Source: Methylococcales bacterium (GTDB lineage: Bacteria; Pseudomonadota; Gammaproteobacteria; Methylococcales; Methylomonadaceae). From it: a stretch of 64,000 nt of DNA. The number at the start of each line of letters is the position of its first letter. The stretch's first letter is position 1. The DNA lies in contig JAUZSN010000002.1 of assembly GCA_030949405.1 (NCBI GenBank), positions 2,776,553 to 2,840,552 on the forward strand, in the 5' to 3' direction. The translations under genes and the position numbers were made by a program. The notes below the pieces were generated by a model. It was not told where the DNA came from. It was given only the letters and a program-made list of their open reading frames with translations, and searched no databases. Below are positions 14,845-25,083 of this stretch, in pieces.

Positions 14845-15581
14845 ATAATGATCAAATGTAACTACGCAGCCTAGCTTAAAAATGGGCTAATTATTGACCA
14901 TAAAAACAGCATTTACGGAGGGGATGATGCTGTTCTCGCTTTATTTGATGAATTTGCGGATCAATTAATTGAACTCGTATAACACCTGTAAACATAGAAT
15001 GTGATTATATAGAAATAACCTTCTAGTAACCCATATAACAAAGCCTCCCTGCATAAACTCTCATAATATATTTTTGACTTTCCTATCAAGAACCGACTCC
15101 CAACGCAATACCTAAATTTTACGCCTCATATCATGCCATGATTACCTCAATTAAATTGATGGTAACTCACTTAAAGCGGTCGAAAACAACCAATCTTCCC
15201 TGACGTTCTCCATAAATAGTAACGCCCATAAAAGTCGTTCATACTTCGACAAACTCAACACGAACGGCTTAACCATCTGGACTCAATACGAACGGTTAAG
15301 CCTCGTTCCATACTATCCCGTCTTAAGTTGGTCGTCCAAAAAGGACACGTCAAAAATAACTCAATAGACTCTGAATTGCGTAATAAATCGTCGGCAAACC
15401 ATTTTATTTAAAGAAAACCGTTGTTTTCTTTAACCGTCTTAATAAGCTATTGCATTTCTTCACTGTACACGACAAAATACGGCAAGGGGTATAAGCCCCT
15501 CCCTCCTTCAATTAAATTTTTGTCATGGACATAGGCATTGATTATATAACGCCTTAAATTCGGTATGACTAGGAGAATTAA
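14845..15581. other. spacer with a possible gene tail and repeats
   Basis: A frame ending at 14984 (IIDHKNSIYGGDDAVLALFD, then EFADQLIELV and a stop) has a protein-like composition but no start and may be the end of a deleted gene. Further on are a dispersed palindromic repeat (15250-15335), a hairpin AAGAAAACCGTTGTTTTCTT near 15411, and AGGGG/CCCCT near 15485. No intact gene was seen. Confidence 0.5.
15250..15335 (+). repeat. dispersed palindromic repeat, copy 1
   Basis: Contains GGTTAAGCCTCGTTCCATAC followed by TATCCCGTCTTAAGTTGGTC. Two related copies lie at 24945-25015 and, inverted, at 31102-31176. All three are intergenic. Confidence 0.75.
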
Positions 15582-16766
15582 ATGTATAAAAAATCCATAC
15601 TATTAATAGTCGGCATGGGGTTATCCTTAAGCGTGCAAGCTATTGATTACATTAAAATAGCCCCCATGACTTAAATCGTAAAAGGTTCGGTCGCTGACGT
15701 TAAATCCGCCGACGTACTGACTATTCCTATCATTACCTGGGGCGGCGACATCGCAACCCTTCATGGGAATGGCGACTCTGCAATGTCAACCGATACCAGC
15801 ATTTTAGGAAAATCGGGCCTTAAAAACCGCTTACTACGACAAGATATATTTTCCAAACAAATTGAACGTTATCTAGCGGGTGAAACTCCGTATCTTCGTG
15901 GCACATTAGGTATGCTTAACCAAGCCGCTGATGTAATCAATAAAGATCCACGGACTCGCCCTGTCATTATTTACCAATCAACGTGGTCAGCCGGAGGCGA
16001 TGCGTTAGTCGTAAAAAAAGGCATCCATAGTGCAAAAGATTTAAAAGGTAAAACCATCGTTTTACAAGCCTATGGCCCTCATGTTGATTATATGATGCGG
16101 GTTTTAAATAAAGAAATTCAAAAAGGGCTTGCCGAATTAGGTTTAGTCAAAGGCGATGTCTTATTTACTAAAGCCAACTGGGATTATGCCTTATTACAAA
16201 CGGGCTTAACAAACACCAACCAAAAACTATCCCCTAAATTTAACCCTGCAAAAGTCGCCTCGGTTATTAACCAACGTCAGCAACAGGGGGCCTTAGATCA
16301 AGGTGAATTATTTAAATTTGAAATTTATTTCGCCCCGAATCAAAAAAACTTCTCCATTGATTTTTATAAAGATGCGTTTGAAAAAGTAATTAATTTAGCC
16401 TCAACTTATGGCGGAGCCGTGATTACGGTGGAAGGTCACTCTGATCCTATGGGCTATTTACGCAAACATAAAGCAGGTGAGCAAGCTTTGGTTTTAGGGC
16501 AAATTAAACAAAGTGCGAAAAACCTAAGTTTGGGCCGCTCACAAGCCGTTCGAGATAACATTATTCAATATGCATCGAGCAAAGGGGTTTTATTAGATGC
16601 CTCGCAATTTGCGATTATTGGTCATGGAATCTCATCGCCCAAATCAGGCGTTTGTGGCAATTTACCCTGCGCCCCTAAAACTGAAAAAGATTGGCGAGCG
16701 AATATGCGCGTTGAATTTCGGATTATTCAAATTGAAGCAGAAGACTCTGTATTTCAACCGTTATAG
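15582..16766 (+). pseudogene. ABC substrate-binding protein fused to OmpA-type domain, broken
   Basis: The ATG at 15582 follows AGGAG and gives a signal peptide (MYKKSILLIVGMGLSLSVQA), but codon 31 is TAA (15672-15674). The same frame then continues for 364 codons to 16766. The NMT1/taurine-type binding fold is seen in IPIITWGGDIATLHGNGDSA and KGKTIVLQAYGPHVDYM, followed by an abrupt join to LAELGLVKGDVLFTKANWDY, which suggests about 130 residues are missing. The C-terminal OmpA-like part is intact (GAVITVEGHSDPMGY to RSQAVRDNI). Stop and deletion together indicate a dead gene; an ATG at 15783 could express a signal-less product. Confidence 0.8.
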
Positions 16767-16776
16767 AGGAGGATGT

Positions 16777-17565
16777 ATGAATTATTTATCGTATTTCACG
16801 ACGGCCTTATTCGTCTTATCTGTTTCTGCTTGTGAGGGCGAACCTGCTCCAGAAACAACACCGCAAGCAACAACGGCGGTTAAGACTGAACTAAAAAAAC
16901 AGGCTCCCTCAGAAAATCCTTTATATGCGTTACGTCCTATTGATGATAACTGGCCTCATGATGTTGATGAAAAATCATTAAGTGAAAATCTATTAACCAC
17001 AAACTATTATATTGTACTGGATTGGAGTGGTTCAATGGATGGAATGCAATGTGCGGAAGGCTCTACAAAAATGGCGGTGGCTAAAACAGCGGTCACGCAA
17101 TTTGCCAAAAAAATTCCAGCGGATGCAAATTTAGCGTTGTATGCTTTTGATGGTAAAGCGACAAGTGAGCGTGTTAATTTGACGATGGGGAATCGTGATG
17201 CTTTTTTTGAACAAATAAACCGTATTGAAACAGGAGGCGGAACCCCCTTGGCAACCGCTATTCGTTATGGCTATCAACAATTAACACAGCAAGCCGCAAA
17301 ACAACTAGGCTATGGTGAATATCACTTAGTGGTGGTGACGGATGGAATTGCATCCACTGCGGAAAAACCTCAAGAAATATTAAGCACCCTTCATCAACAA
17401 TCGCCTGTTGTTGTTCATAGTATAGGGTTCTGTCTGGATGAACAACATAGCTTAAATCAACCTGGATTAACGGTTTATACCGCAGCCAGTAACGCCGAAG
17501 AATTACAACGAGGCTTACAAGCGGTACTCGCAGAGTCGGTCGATTTCAGCCCTGATAGTTTCTAA
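16777..17565 (+). CDS. von Willebrand factor A-domain lipoprotein
   Basis: A 262-residue lipoprotein: the start ATG at 16777 follows AGAGGAGG, and the signal MNYLSYFTTALFVLSVSAC ends with lipobox VSAC (Cys 19). A proline- and threonine-rich linker leads to a VWA domain from about residue 70. The MIDAS metal site is complete: DWSGSMDG, the Thr in GGGTPLATAI and the Asp in VTDGIAS. VWA domains mediate metal-dependent protein contacts. It lies 10 bp after the broken substrate-binding gene, probably one operon, and is itself intact. The partner is unknown. Confidence 0.85.
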   Translation: MNYLSYFTTALFVLSVSACEGEPAPETTPQATTAVKTELKKQAPSENPLYALRPIDDNWPHDVDEKSLSENLLTTNYYIVLDWSGSMDGMQCAEGSTKMAVAKTAVTQFAKKIPADANLALYAFDGKATSERVNLTMGNRDAFFEQINRIETGGGTPLATAIRYGYQQLTQQAAKQLGYGEYHLVVVTDGIASTAEKPQEILSTLHQQSPVVVHSIGFCLDEQHSLNQPGLTVYTAASNAEELQRGLQAVLAESVDFSPDSF

Positions 17566-17597
17566 ATTCGTTACGTAAATTGAGTCTAAAAATACCC

Positions 17598-17619
17598 GAG
17601 ACGCGAATCATCGCGTCTC
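17598..17619. terminator. hairpin terminator between convergent genes
   Basis: GAGACGCGA and TCGCGTCTC form a perfect 9-bp stem with a 4-nt loop. No long T-run follows. It lies between the VWA gene and the converging oxidoreductase gene. Confidence 0.6.
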
Positions 17620-17681
17620 TATATTCATGTGGCTACGAATGAAAAGTTTATTCCTCACACGATCCCATCACACTCGTTAAT

Positions 17682-20600
17682 TTATTGAAATTTTTCAGCC
17701 CGTTTAATTAATTTCTCTAAATTTTTCTCATCAGAATTCCAAGGCGTTCCTGGATGAATAATCACGGCGGTACACTTTTCTGCCGCTTTAACAATTTGCT
17801 CATACGTTCCTGCGGTTGGGTCAATGACGATTGCTTTTTTATCTTCATTATATTTAAACATAGCAGGGGCAATCTCGACACATTCATCACAGGTTGTACA
17901 ATCAGGCGTTTCTATCCAAACCGCATCATGCCCGCCTGCGGCTTTGGGTTCAGGAGTCGCCGTTGTTGATTGACCGACGGAGGGAGCTGTTGGCGTACTC
18001 ATAGACGCAGTAGCAATCGTCGGCGTTGCTGTAATAAAATCCGTCAAAGCTTGACCATCGCCCCCTGCCAAATTCATTAAACTGGCCGCTAAACTTTGTG
18101 CCACTTCCGCTTTTGCTTGGGCCGCAATCGCAGCTGGATCAACAGTTTCTCGATTCAACCCTGCAATCCCTTTCAAGGTACGCCAAAAATCACGACGCTC
18201 AATTGTTGAATGCACGATTTCAGAATCAATCACCACTCGAATTAATGTATTGGTTTCAGGATGCACGGCATAAAGAAAAGCAATATGTTCGGCCTTTTCC
18301 TCATGCGTTAAATCAATAAAATCGGCAATTTCAACCATATCATCATTCCATTTTGACGGGGGAACAATTTTGAAATGTTTACGAAAACGCCCTTCCGTTA
18401 ACGCCCAGTCAGCAAAGGTTAAGGGCATTTCCATTGACCCTTCCATGCCGTATTCATCAACATAGTTTAAGGTGTAAGTTGTCCAATCTTTATCTAAATC
18501 AGGGTTGCCTTGTAACGACATACTGGTATCCCAGTTATCCCCTAATCGTGGATCAAATGACATCAACGGATACGCACGCGCCTCTACCGCTAATTTACTT
18601 TGCATTTCAGCCGCATCATCAGCAACCCCATGTTCAGGTTGACAGACCGCATAAATATTAAATACCGCAGGCCCTCGATAATTTAACCCATCAATATAAC
18701 CTTCCAGTAAATGATTGGTGTGAGCAATTGAACTTTGCAAGGTAAAAGCGGTTCGATGGGCCATAGAAATTAACCCCATTTCTTTACGACGTTCGGTCTT
18801 CCCTTTCCACTCTTTGCCATAAGGTGCCATGTCAGACACTTGTCCAATAAAGTCAGAAGTACACGCTTGTCCGCCTGTATTAGAATAAACTTGCGTATCT
18901 AAAATTAAAACTTTAATCGGCATCCCTGACATAATGCAACGGGATAAATTTTGGAAACCAATATCATACATCGCCCCATCGCCACCAATGCAAACCACGG
19001 GCGGTGAAAGTAAATACTCTTCTTCACTAAAGTGATGCCAATCAAAATACGTAAAAAAGTGATCGGACTCTTCCTTGTTATATTTTCCTGCAATTTCTAA
19101 TTCTGCCATCCGAATGGCTTTAAATCCTTCCGCCATTTTAACCATGTGGCCTTCAAAAATTCCCATCGCTAACGACGGGGCATCTTGAAATAAATTATTG
19201 GCCCATGGAAATGGGTAAGGATTAAAAGGATAAGTTGATCCCCAAACTGAGGTACAGCCTGTGCTATTGGTAATCCCCATTTCTGCACGACCATTGCCTG
19301 TTAAACCTTGGGTATATTGCCATTTTAAATGCTTTAATTTAGCGACAATTTGTGAGGCCCATTTTAACCATTCGCTATCAATCGGTTGGCTAGGCTTGCC
19401 CTCATCTAAAGCTGTGCTTAATTTAGATAAGGTTAAATCAACATTTTTATTGGCCTCAATCGCCGCTTCAACCGTTTCTATATCGGTGATATTTAAATTT
19501 TCAGCGAGTTTGAGACGAATATGTTTTTCCATCCCCACAATGAGTGAATCAAGATGAACCAAATGTTTTTTAACACGGGACTGCATTAGCGCAGTGACTG
19601 TGCTGGTAAATAAATGAATGACCGTTTTTTCACCACAACCTAAACACGCGCCATCACCACAATTCATCGAATGATAATTTTTCTTATCCAGCAATAACGT
19701 ATCTAACGCGCCAATTTTTTCATCTAAATCATCAATCCGTTTATATTTTGGGTTCGAGGTCGGTAAATCATTCCAATACTCCCAATCATTACGCAAGGTT
19801 TTAATGCTATCACGGGTTTGCTCAACAGGTTTTAAGGCATCATCATCACAAACTTCAACGCATTCCATACAGCCTTTACAGGTCATTGGATTGATGGTGA
19901 TTGAAAATAAACCGCCTTGATTCGGGGTGCGTTTATTAATCGCATCATGATAAGGTTTGGTTAATGCAAATTTAAACTCCCCCATCGCCTCTTTAAACCA
20001 ATCAAACTCTAAAGTGACTTCTTCACGTTCCGTTTCTGGGTATTCCTTAATCGTTTCACCGACGGCTCGTGCAAAGACGGGTTGTAAATTAGTCCCCTCG
20101 GATTTATCGGCCGTTAACGCATGATATTTTTTCTCAACAACACGAATCGCACGGCGTAAATGTTTAACCGTTTTTCCTGTTTTTTCAACCCGTTTAATAT
20201 TGGTTTCAAAGACTTCATTAACAGTATTAATTAACCCAGGAATCGCGCTGTCAGGACACATGGCATAACAATCCCCACAGGCGGTACAATTTTCAGCAAT
20301 CCATTCAGGATGTTCAAAACGAATTTGAGTCATATCCCGATAAATGCCAGTGGCCGCAGGAATAATACTGGTGGCCAAGAAAGGATCGGCTAAATTATCG
20401 GCTCGACCATTAATATAGTTACTGCCTGTTTGCTCAAAGAAACGGTGAATATCAGACAACGGCTCATCATTAGCGGGTTTCTGTAACAACATTAAAGGCG
20501 CGGTGGCTTCAACACGCTCTATCCATGATTCCACATCCCCCACCGTCATTGCGGACACGTCTAAATGCTTGGTTTCGCTAAAACCCCGTTGCACGGTTCT

Positions 20601-22658
20601 AAAATTATCCTCAATAACTTGCTCGCCTTTGCTCGCAAATTTCTTGCTGATGGTATCGTGAATCGCTTGCAGAATTTCTTCTTTGGTTTTACCTGCATTT
20701 TTAGCGATAGGCGATGATTCAAAAAAAGCTCCTTGGAAAGCGATCCCTTGCATTCTAAATTGCAAATCGGCATGTTGGGTTTCTTCTCGCGCAATTTTAA
20801 ACCCGTCGATGTACGAGACTTTAATTTTTTTATCAAAAATATATTGTTGAGCAAAGCGTGGAAAGGTACGCCATACTTTTTCAGGCGATTCTAATTTGCT
20901 TTGGATAATAAAAACGCCATTTTCACTGAGTCCTGCGAGTGGGTTTGAATGCGTAAAAACATTGGGATCAGGGGAAATCACCACATCAACATGGGCATAT
21001 TCACACGCAATACGAATCGGTTCCGAAGAGGCGGATAAATAATACGTTGTGGGCTGGCCTTTTTTCTCAGAACCGTATTTAGGATTGGCTTTAATATTGT
21101 AATCCAGCAAATCAAATAAGGTCATCGCTAAATTTTTTCCCGTCGTGATCGCGCCCCAGCCCCCGACAGAATGCATTCTAACCGTAACCGCATCCTTTGG
21201 CATAAGGTTCGGGTTTTCAGAGCCTTTTAAGGCTAAATCACGAATACCAGGATAAGCGTCGGCGATGGATTGTTGTTGAATTTCTTGCTTAGGGCTGTAA
21301 GCGGTTTCACGCGTAAATTCAATGCCTAAATAAAAGAATTTTTTATGCTTCCCCTCAGCTAACATATTTTCAACCGTGGCAATAATGCCTTCGGGTTGCA
21401 AATCACGACTTCCTAAACCAAAGCAAGCCGAATATAACGGTGAGCTGTCCGTAGTTTGTGTATAAGAGGCATACTTAGGAAAGGGGGTGGCTTTTGAATG
21501 ACCATTTTCAAACCCTTTCGTCATGGCGGTGCGAATTTCACAAATCAACGGTAAATCTTCCGCTAAAGGTTGATCGGTTCGTTCCATGATGGTGATTCCT
21601 TTACGTCCTTTACAGATGTTGGAAATTAAATCACCAGGAAAAGGACGAAACACAGTCATATTGACTACGCCGAGTTTAATCGCTCTAGTCTCGCGTAAAT
21701 AATCAGCCACGGCTTCTGCGGTATGAATTACACTCCCTTGAGCAATAATTAAATAATCCGCATCCTCACAACGGTATTCACCAATGCGATGATAACGTCT
21801 CCCCGTGAGTTCAAACCATTCATCCATACTTTCATCAATGAACGTTTCTATGTGGTCAAAAAAATACGGACGTTGCGCGGCAACCGATTGCATATAGGAT
21901 TCTTGATTTTGCACCACCCCTGACATCATCGGTTTATCAACATTCCAAAGTTCCGGGACACGACGACGACTTGCCCCATATAAAATACGTTGTGCAGGGG
22001 TTGGGCAATTAATAATATCTTCAGGTTTACCTAAAAATTCTTTAATCAATTCACGTTCAGGTAAATTTAAAGCTTCAATCAAATGCGAGGTTAAAAAACC
22101 ATCTTGCCCGACAGCCGCAGGATTTAAAGCCAATTCCGCCACTTTTCGAGAAATAACGTTTAAATCAGCGACTTCTTGGTTATTTTTGGCAAAAATTTGA
22201 ATAAACCCCGTATCATCAATACAGTGGTAATCATCATGACCGCAATGAACATTTAACGTCGCTTTAGTGATGGCACGACAAGCAATATTTAAGACATAGG
22301 GTAATCGCTTGCCGACAGCGGTATACAAGGACTCGTGCATATAAGCAATGCCTTGTGACGAACTAAAATTAGTGGCGCGTAAACCCGACATTGACATCCC
22401 CGCTGTAATCGCAGCGGCGGCGTGTTCACCTTCCGGTTCAACAAAAATTAACGGACGACCTGAAATATTAAGATGCCCTTTACTTTTCTCTTCTGCCCAA
22501 TATTCCCCCATATCGGTTGAGGGAGTAATGGGAAAAGCACCCGCCGCATCGCTGGATTCTCGCTCACACATCACGACCGCTGCGTTTCCATCCATCGCCA
22601 TGCGAATACCTGGATATTTAATTTCTTTAGGTGTTTTTGATTTATTGAAAAATGCCAT
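17682..22658 (-). CDS. giant 2-oxoacid (pyruvate):ferredoxin/flavodoxin oxidoreductase with C-terminal ferredoxin
   Basis: A 1658-residue single-chain enzyme of the NifJ/PFOR type, which reversibly converts a 2-oxoacid and CoA to acyl-CoA, CO2 and reduced ferredoxin. Domain order: pyruvate-binding alpha domain (from YPGIRMAMDGNAAVV, 15-29), transketolase-like middle, gamma domain (HSVGGWGAITTGKNLA, 496-511), dicluster ferredoxin (C791, C794, C797, C801; C927, C930, C933, C937), TPP domain (CGDGACLGCGEK at 1000; GGDGAMYDIGFQNLS, 1225-1239), a Pro/Thr/Ala linker (about 1540-1570) and a final ferredoxin (C1587, C1590, C1593, C1629). Usual NifJ is about 1170-1200 residues, so roughly 450 are extra. 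The substrate is not proven; pyruvate is likeliest. Confidence 0.88.
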   Translation of the reverse strand: MAFFNKSKTPKEIKYPGIRMAMDGNAAVVMCERESSDAAGAFPITPSTDMGEYWAEEKSKGHLNISGRPLIFVEPEGEHAAAAITAGMSMSGLRATNFSSSQGIAYMHESLYTAVGKRLPYVLNIACRAITKATLNVHCGHDDYHCIDDTGFIQIFAKNNQEVADLNVISRKVAELALNPAAVGQDGFLTSHLIEALNLPERELIKEFLGKPEDIINCPTPAQRILYGASRRRVPELWNVDKPMMSGVVQNQESYMQSVAAQRPYFFDHIETFIDESMDEWFELTGRRYHRIGEYRCEDADYLIIAQGSVIHTAEAVADYLRETRAIKLGVVNMTVFRPFPGDLISNICKGRKGITIMERTDQPLAEDLPLICEIRTAMTKGFENGHSKATPFPKYASYTQTTDSSPLYSACFGLGSRDLQPEGIIATVENMLAEGKHKKFFYLGIEFTRETAYSPKQEIQQQSIADAYPGIRDLALKGSENPNLMPKDAVTVRMHSVGGWGAITTGKNLAMTLFDLLDYNIKANPKYGSEKKGQPTTYYLSASSEPIRIACEYAHVDVVISPDPNVFTHSNPLAGLSENGVFIIQSKLESPEKVWRTFPRFAQQYIFDKKIKVSYIDGFKIAREETQHADLQFRMQGIAFQGAFFESSPIAKNAGKTKEEILQAIHDTISKKFASKGEQVIEDNFRTVQRGFSETKHLDVSAMTVGDVESWIERVEATAPLMLLQKPANDEPLSDIHRFFEQTGSNYINGRADNLADPFLATSIIPAATGIYRDMTQIRFEHPEWIAENCTACGDCYAMCPDSAIPGLINTVNEVFETNIKRVEKTGKTVKHLRRAIRVVEKKYHALTADKSEGTNLQPVFARAVGETIKEYPETEREEVTLEFDWFKEAMGEFKFALTKPYHDAINKRTPNQGGLFSITINPMTCKGCMECVEVCDDDALKPVEQTRDSIKTLRNDWEYWNDLPTSNPKYKRIDDLDEKIGALDTLLLDKKNYHSMNCGDGACLGCGEKTVIHLFTSTVTALMQSRVKKHLVHLDSLIVGMEKHIRLKLAENLNITDIETVEAAIEANKNVDLTLSKLSTALDEGKPSQPIDSEWLKWASQIVAKLKHLKWQYTQGLTGNGRAEMGITNSTGCTSVWGSTYPFNPYPFPWANNLFQDAPSLAMGIFEGHMVKMAEGFKAIRMAELEIAGKYNKEESDHFFTYFDWHHFSEEEYLLSPPVVCIGGDGAMYDIGFQNLSRCIMSGMPIKVLILDTQVYSNTGGQACTSDFIGQVSDMAPYGKEWKGKTERRKEMGLISMAHRTAFTLQSSIAHTNHLLEGYIDGLNYRGPAVFNIYAVCQPEHGVADDAAEMQSKLAVEARAYPLMSFDPRLGDNWDTSMSLQGNPDLDKDWTTYTLNYVDEYGMEGSMEMPLTFADWALTEGRFRKHFKIVPPSKWNDDMVEIADFIDLTHEEKAEHIAFLYAVHPETNTLIRVVIDSEIVHSTIERRDFWRTLKGIAGLNRETVDPAAIAAQAKAEVAQSLAASLMNLAGGDGQALTDFITATPTIATASMSTPTAPSVGQSTTATPEPKAAGGHDAVWIETPDCTTCDECVEIAPAMFKYNEDKKAIVIDPTAGTYEQIVKAAEKCTAVIIHPGTPWNSDEKNLEKLIKRAEKFQ

Positions 22659-23029
22659 TGAGTTCCCTTTGGAGGTCGTATTGAGTTGTTATTTTTGAGA
22701 ATGGAGTTTATAGTTATGTCTATAGACTTGCCGATACGGTAGCCTACCGTAACCTTCTGGATAGCTGATAGTAAACGATTAGATAAAAGAGGATGAGTTC
22801 TAGCTGGGGCGGCTCCCCAGCGGCAAGTTTATCTAATTTTTTCATACTTCCCTCTGATTTCTTCACTCGCTTTTTCATCTGATTGTTTTATTAAACGCCT
22901 GAATTCAAGTCAACTTTTTCATTTTTAAAACCTATATATTCTATGTTGAATTAGGACAAAAATGTATATTGAAAGTTGCATGGTGAACTGTAAGTTTATA
23001 ACGTGAACGCAAGAATATATTTAATAATC
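22659..23029. other. upstream region of the oxidoreductase gene
   Basis: Contains the 17-bp palindrome at 22735-22751 and an AT-rich stretch around 22900-23020. No gene is seen. Promoter elements could not be placed with confidence. Confidence 0.5.
22735..22751. promoter_or_regulatory. 17-bp palindrome, candidate operator of the oxidoreductase gene
   Basis: TACGGTAG and CTACCGTA are perfect complements around a single C, about 80 bp upstream of the start codon at 22658. Symmetry and position suit a dimeric regulator; the regulator is not known. Confidence 0.4.
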
Positions 23030-23942
23030 TCATTTCATAATATGTACTCTATTTTCTTCCGCCGTCAAGGTTTGGAACGAATCAGGATGATGTAAGTTAA
23101 AATTTCTAACATGTTGACGTATTTTAGGGTTAAACCCTTCGGCTCTAACCGTCTCAATAAAGGCTTTAAAGTCAGCACTTTGTTTTATTTCAGTCGAGTT
23201 TCCCACCGCATTTAATTGATAGTCGGCAACAATTTTTCCCCCTCGATTAGCTTTGCTGTCTTCACCTCGGTCATCACTGTAATATTGTGATAAAACTAAT
23301 AATCGACTCCCAACAAAACAGGCTTCTTCCAAATCATGGGTAATAAAAAAAACCGTTAATTTTTCGGTTTCCCATAAACTCAATAAAAATAATTGTAAAT
23401 CTTCACGTGTATCAGGATCTAATGCACCAAAAGGCTCATCCATTAATAAAACAGGGGGTTTCATAATTAATGCTTGGGCAATCGCGGCGCGTTGCTGCAT
23501 TCCACCTGATAGCTCATGTGGGTATTTATGAACCGCATCCGTAAGTCTGACACGCTCCAAATAATCCATAGCCTTCATCTAGCCAGTTTTTATGCGCTGC
23601 CCAAGGTAACCACCAACGTCCTTCAAATAATCGTTTCCCCAATAATACGTTATCTAAAACGCTCAAATGAGGAAATAATGAGTAGCGTTGAAAAACAATG
23701 CCTCGGTTAGGTTGTGGGAAGCCAACCGCCTTCCCTTCTATAAAAATATTCCCTGCTGTTGGTTGTTCTTGCCCTAAAATCAAACGGAGTAACGTTGATT
23801 TACCACAGCCACTAGGGCCGACAAGCGCGCATAATTCGCCCGATGAAACGGATAAATCTATATTATCTAAAACTCTTTTTTCACCATAGTGTTTTTCTAT
23901 ATCTTCTAAGTGAATTTTATGTTTTTTTGCGGTAACGGTCAT
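23030..23942 (-). pseudogene. ABC transporter ATPase (nitrate/taurine type), frameshifted
   Basis: Two frames make one ATPase. The first (23942 down to about 23580) carries Walker A GPSGCGKST and the Q-loop region GIVFQRYSLFPHLSVLDN. The second (about 23578 to 23030) carries the signature LSGGMQQRAAIAQAL, Walker B VLLMDEPFGALDP and the switch HDLEEA. The join falls in NWLDEG against AMDYLERV; removing one G from GAAGGCTATGG at about 23575 restores the frame. It overlaps the permease stop by 4 nt. With the permease and binding-protein lesions the transporter looks dead, unless these are read errors. Confidence 0.82.
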
Positions 23943-24770
23943 ATCGATTTAGCCTCATACCAAGGGGATACCCTTTGTTTTAATTGTCGTAATAAAAAAT
24001 CAAAACTAAACCCAAGTAAGGTAATCCACAACACATAAGGAATGATAATATCCATCGCCAAATAGCGTCTAACTAAAAAGATACGATAACCTAACCCATC
24101 TGTTGATGCTATTGCCTCGGAAGCAATTAAAAACAACCATCCACTGCCCAGCACAAGACGCACAGAATTAATTGCTCGTGGGAAAATTTGCGGTAAAATT
24201 ATACGGTAAATAATAGCCCCTGATGAGGCTCCCAAGGTTAAGGCTTTAACAATTTGTTGCGGTGGAATTTCTTTAACCGCTAAAAAAATATCACGGGTTA
24301 AAAGTGGAAAGGTTCCGATAAAAATAAGGGCCACTTTTGCAACCTCACCGACCCCCTAAACTAACAAACAAAATAGGTAAAATAGCCAAGGGAGGAATCA
24401 TTGAAATAAAAACAATAAACGCCGAAAACAGCGCGTCAATGCCTCGATATAAGCCCATATAAAGCCCTAATAATAACGCCGTTATTAAAGCAAGACTGAT
24501 TCCATAAAAAAGACGTGTTAGGCTTGAAAACGTATCTTTCCACAATAAAATATCACCAGAACGTTTATCTTCTTCAAAAGCCAGCTGATTAATGGCTTTA
24601 ATCATCGAGGATAAGCTGGGTAATAATTTATCGTGGGGATTATCCGTCAAACGTAAATGCGACGCATAGAGATAACAGCCTATTAGGAGTATAAACGGCA
24701 ATAACATGATGAGACGTTTAACGTATTTGGGGGGATTGGCATGTAAACCAAAAATAAGGGGCGAATTCAA
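23939..24770 (-). pseudogene. ABC transporter permease (nitrate/taurine type), frameshifted
   Basis: The N-terminal frame (24770-24345) has membrane helices and ends SMIPPLAILPILFVSLGGR, then a stop. The C-terminal frame (24334-23939) continues ALIFIGTFPLLTRDIFLAVK with the permease loop EAIASTDGLGYRIF. A run of five G near 24353 read as four would give SLGVGEVAKVALIFIG, the expected family sequence, so this is a single-base insertion in a homopolymer. It forms an operon with the ATPase. The matching binding protein is probably the broken gene at 15582. Confidence 0.82.
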
Positions 24771-25083
24771 CTCATGACTCCTTTATCGAACGACTTCATA
24801 AAACAAACACGACAGGATGCTGCTTAGACCGTGTTATAAATACTCAAAGGCCAGAAACACGATACGTCGCACGTCTACATCAATGGTAACCGTTAAATTT
24901 ACCGCTCTCCTGTTTAAGCTTATTCCTTATTATAGAAATTCAGGCTACTAACTTAAGACGAGACAAGTTGAGGTTAAGCCTCGCGCCATACTGTTCCATC
25001 TAAGTTGGTAGCCTAAATTCAGGAGGGCGCAATCTATCAATTTAGCGTAAATACATCAAACAGGATTCAAGATAATTCCACCG
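24771..25083. other. spacer with dispersed palindromic repeat
   Basis: No gene is visible. The main content is the palindromic repeat copy at 24945-25015, between the transporter remnant and ybeD. Confidence 0.6.
24945..25015 (+). repeat. dispersed palindromic repeat, copy 2
   Basis: An imperfect hairpin: CTACTAACTTAAGACGAGAC on the left, inner GAGGTTAAGCCTC, and TGTTCCATCTAAGTTGGTAG on the right. The outer arms pair over about 15 bp. It shares GGTTAAGCCTCG and the CCATACTGT region with copies 1 and 3. Confidence 0.8.

Noticed and set aside
18905-19557. Several short frames inside the oxidoreductase gene
   Set aside because: All are shadows of the 1658-residue gene.
24345-24353. Programmed frameshift in the ABC permease
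   Set aside because: A G5 insertion with no slippery heptamer or stimulatory structure; decay or a sequencing error is simpler.
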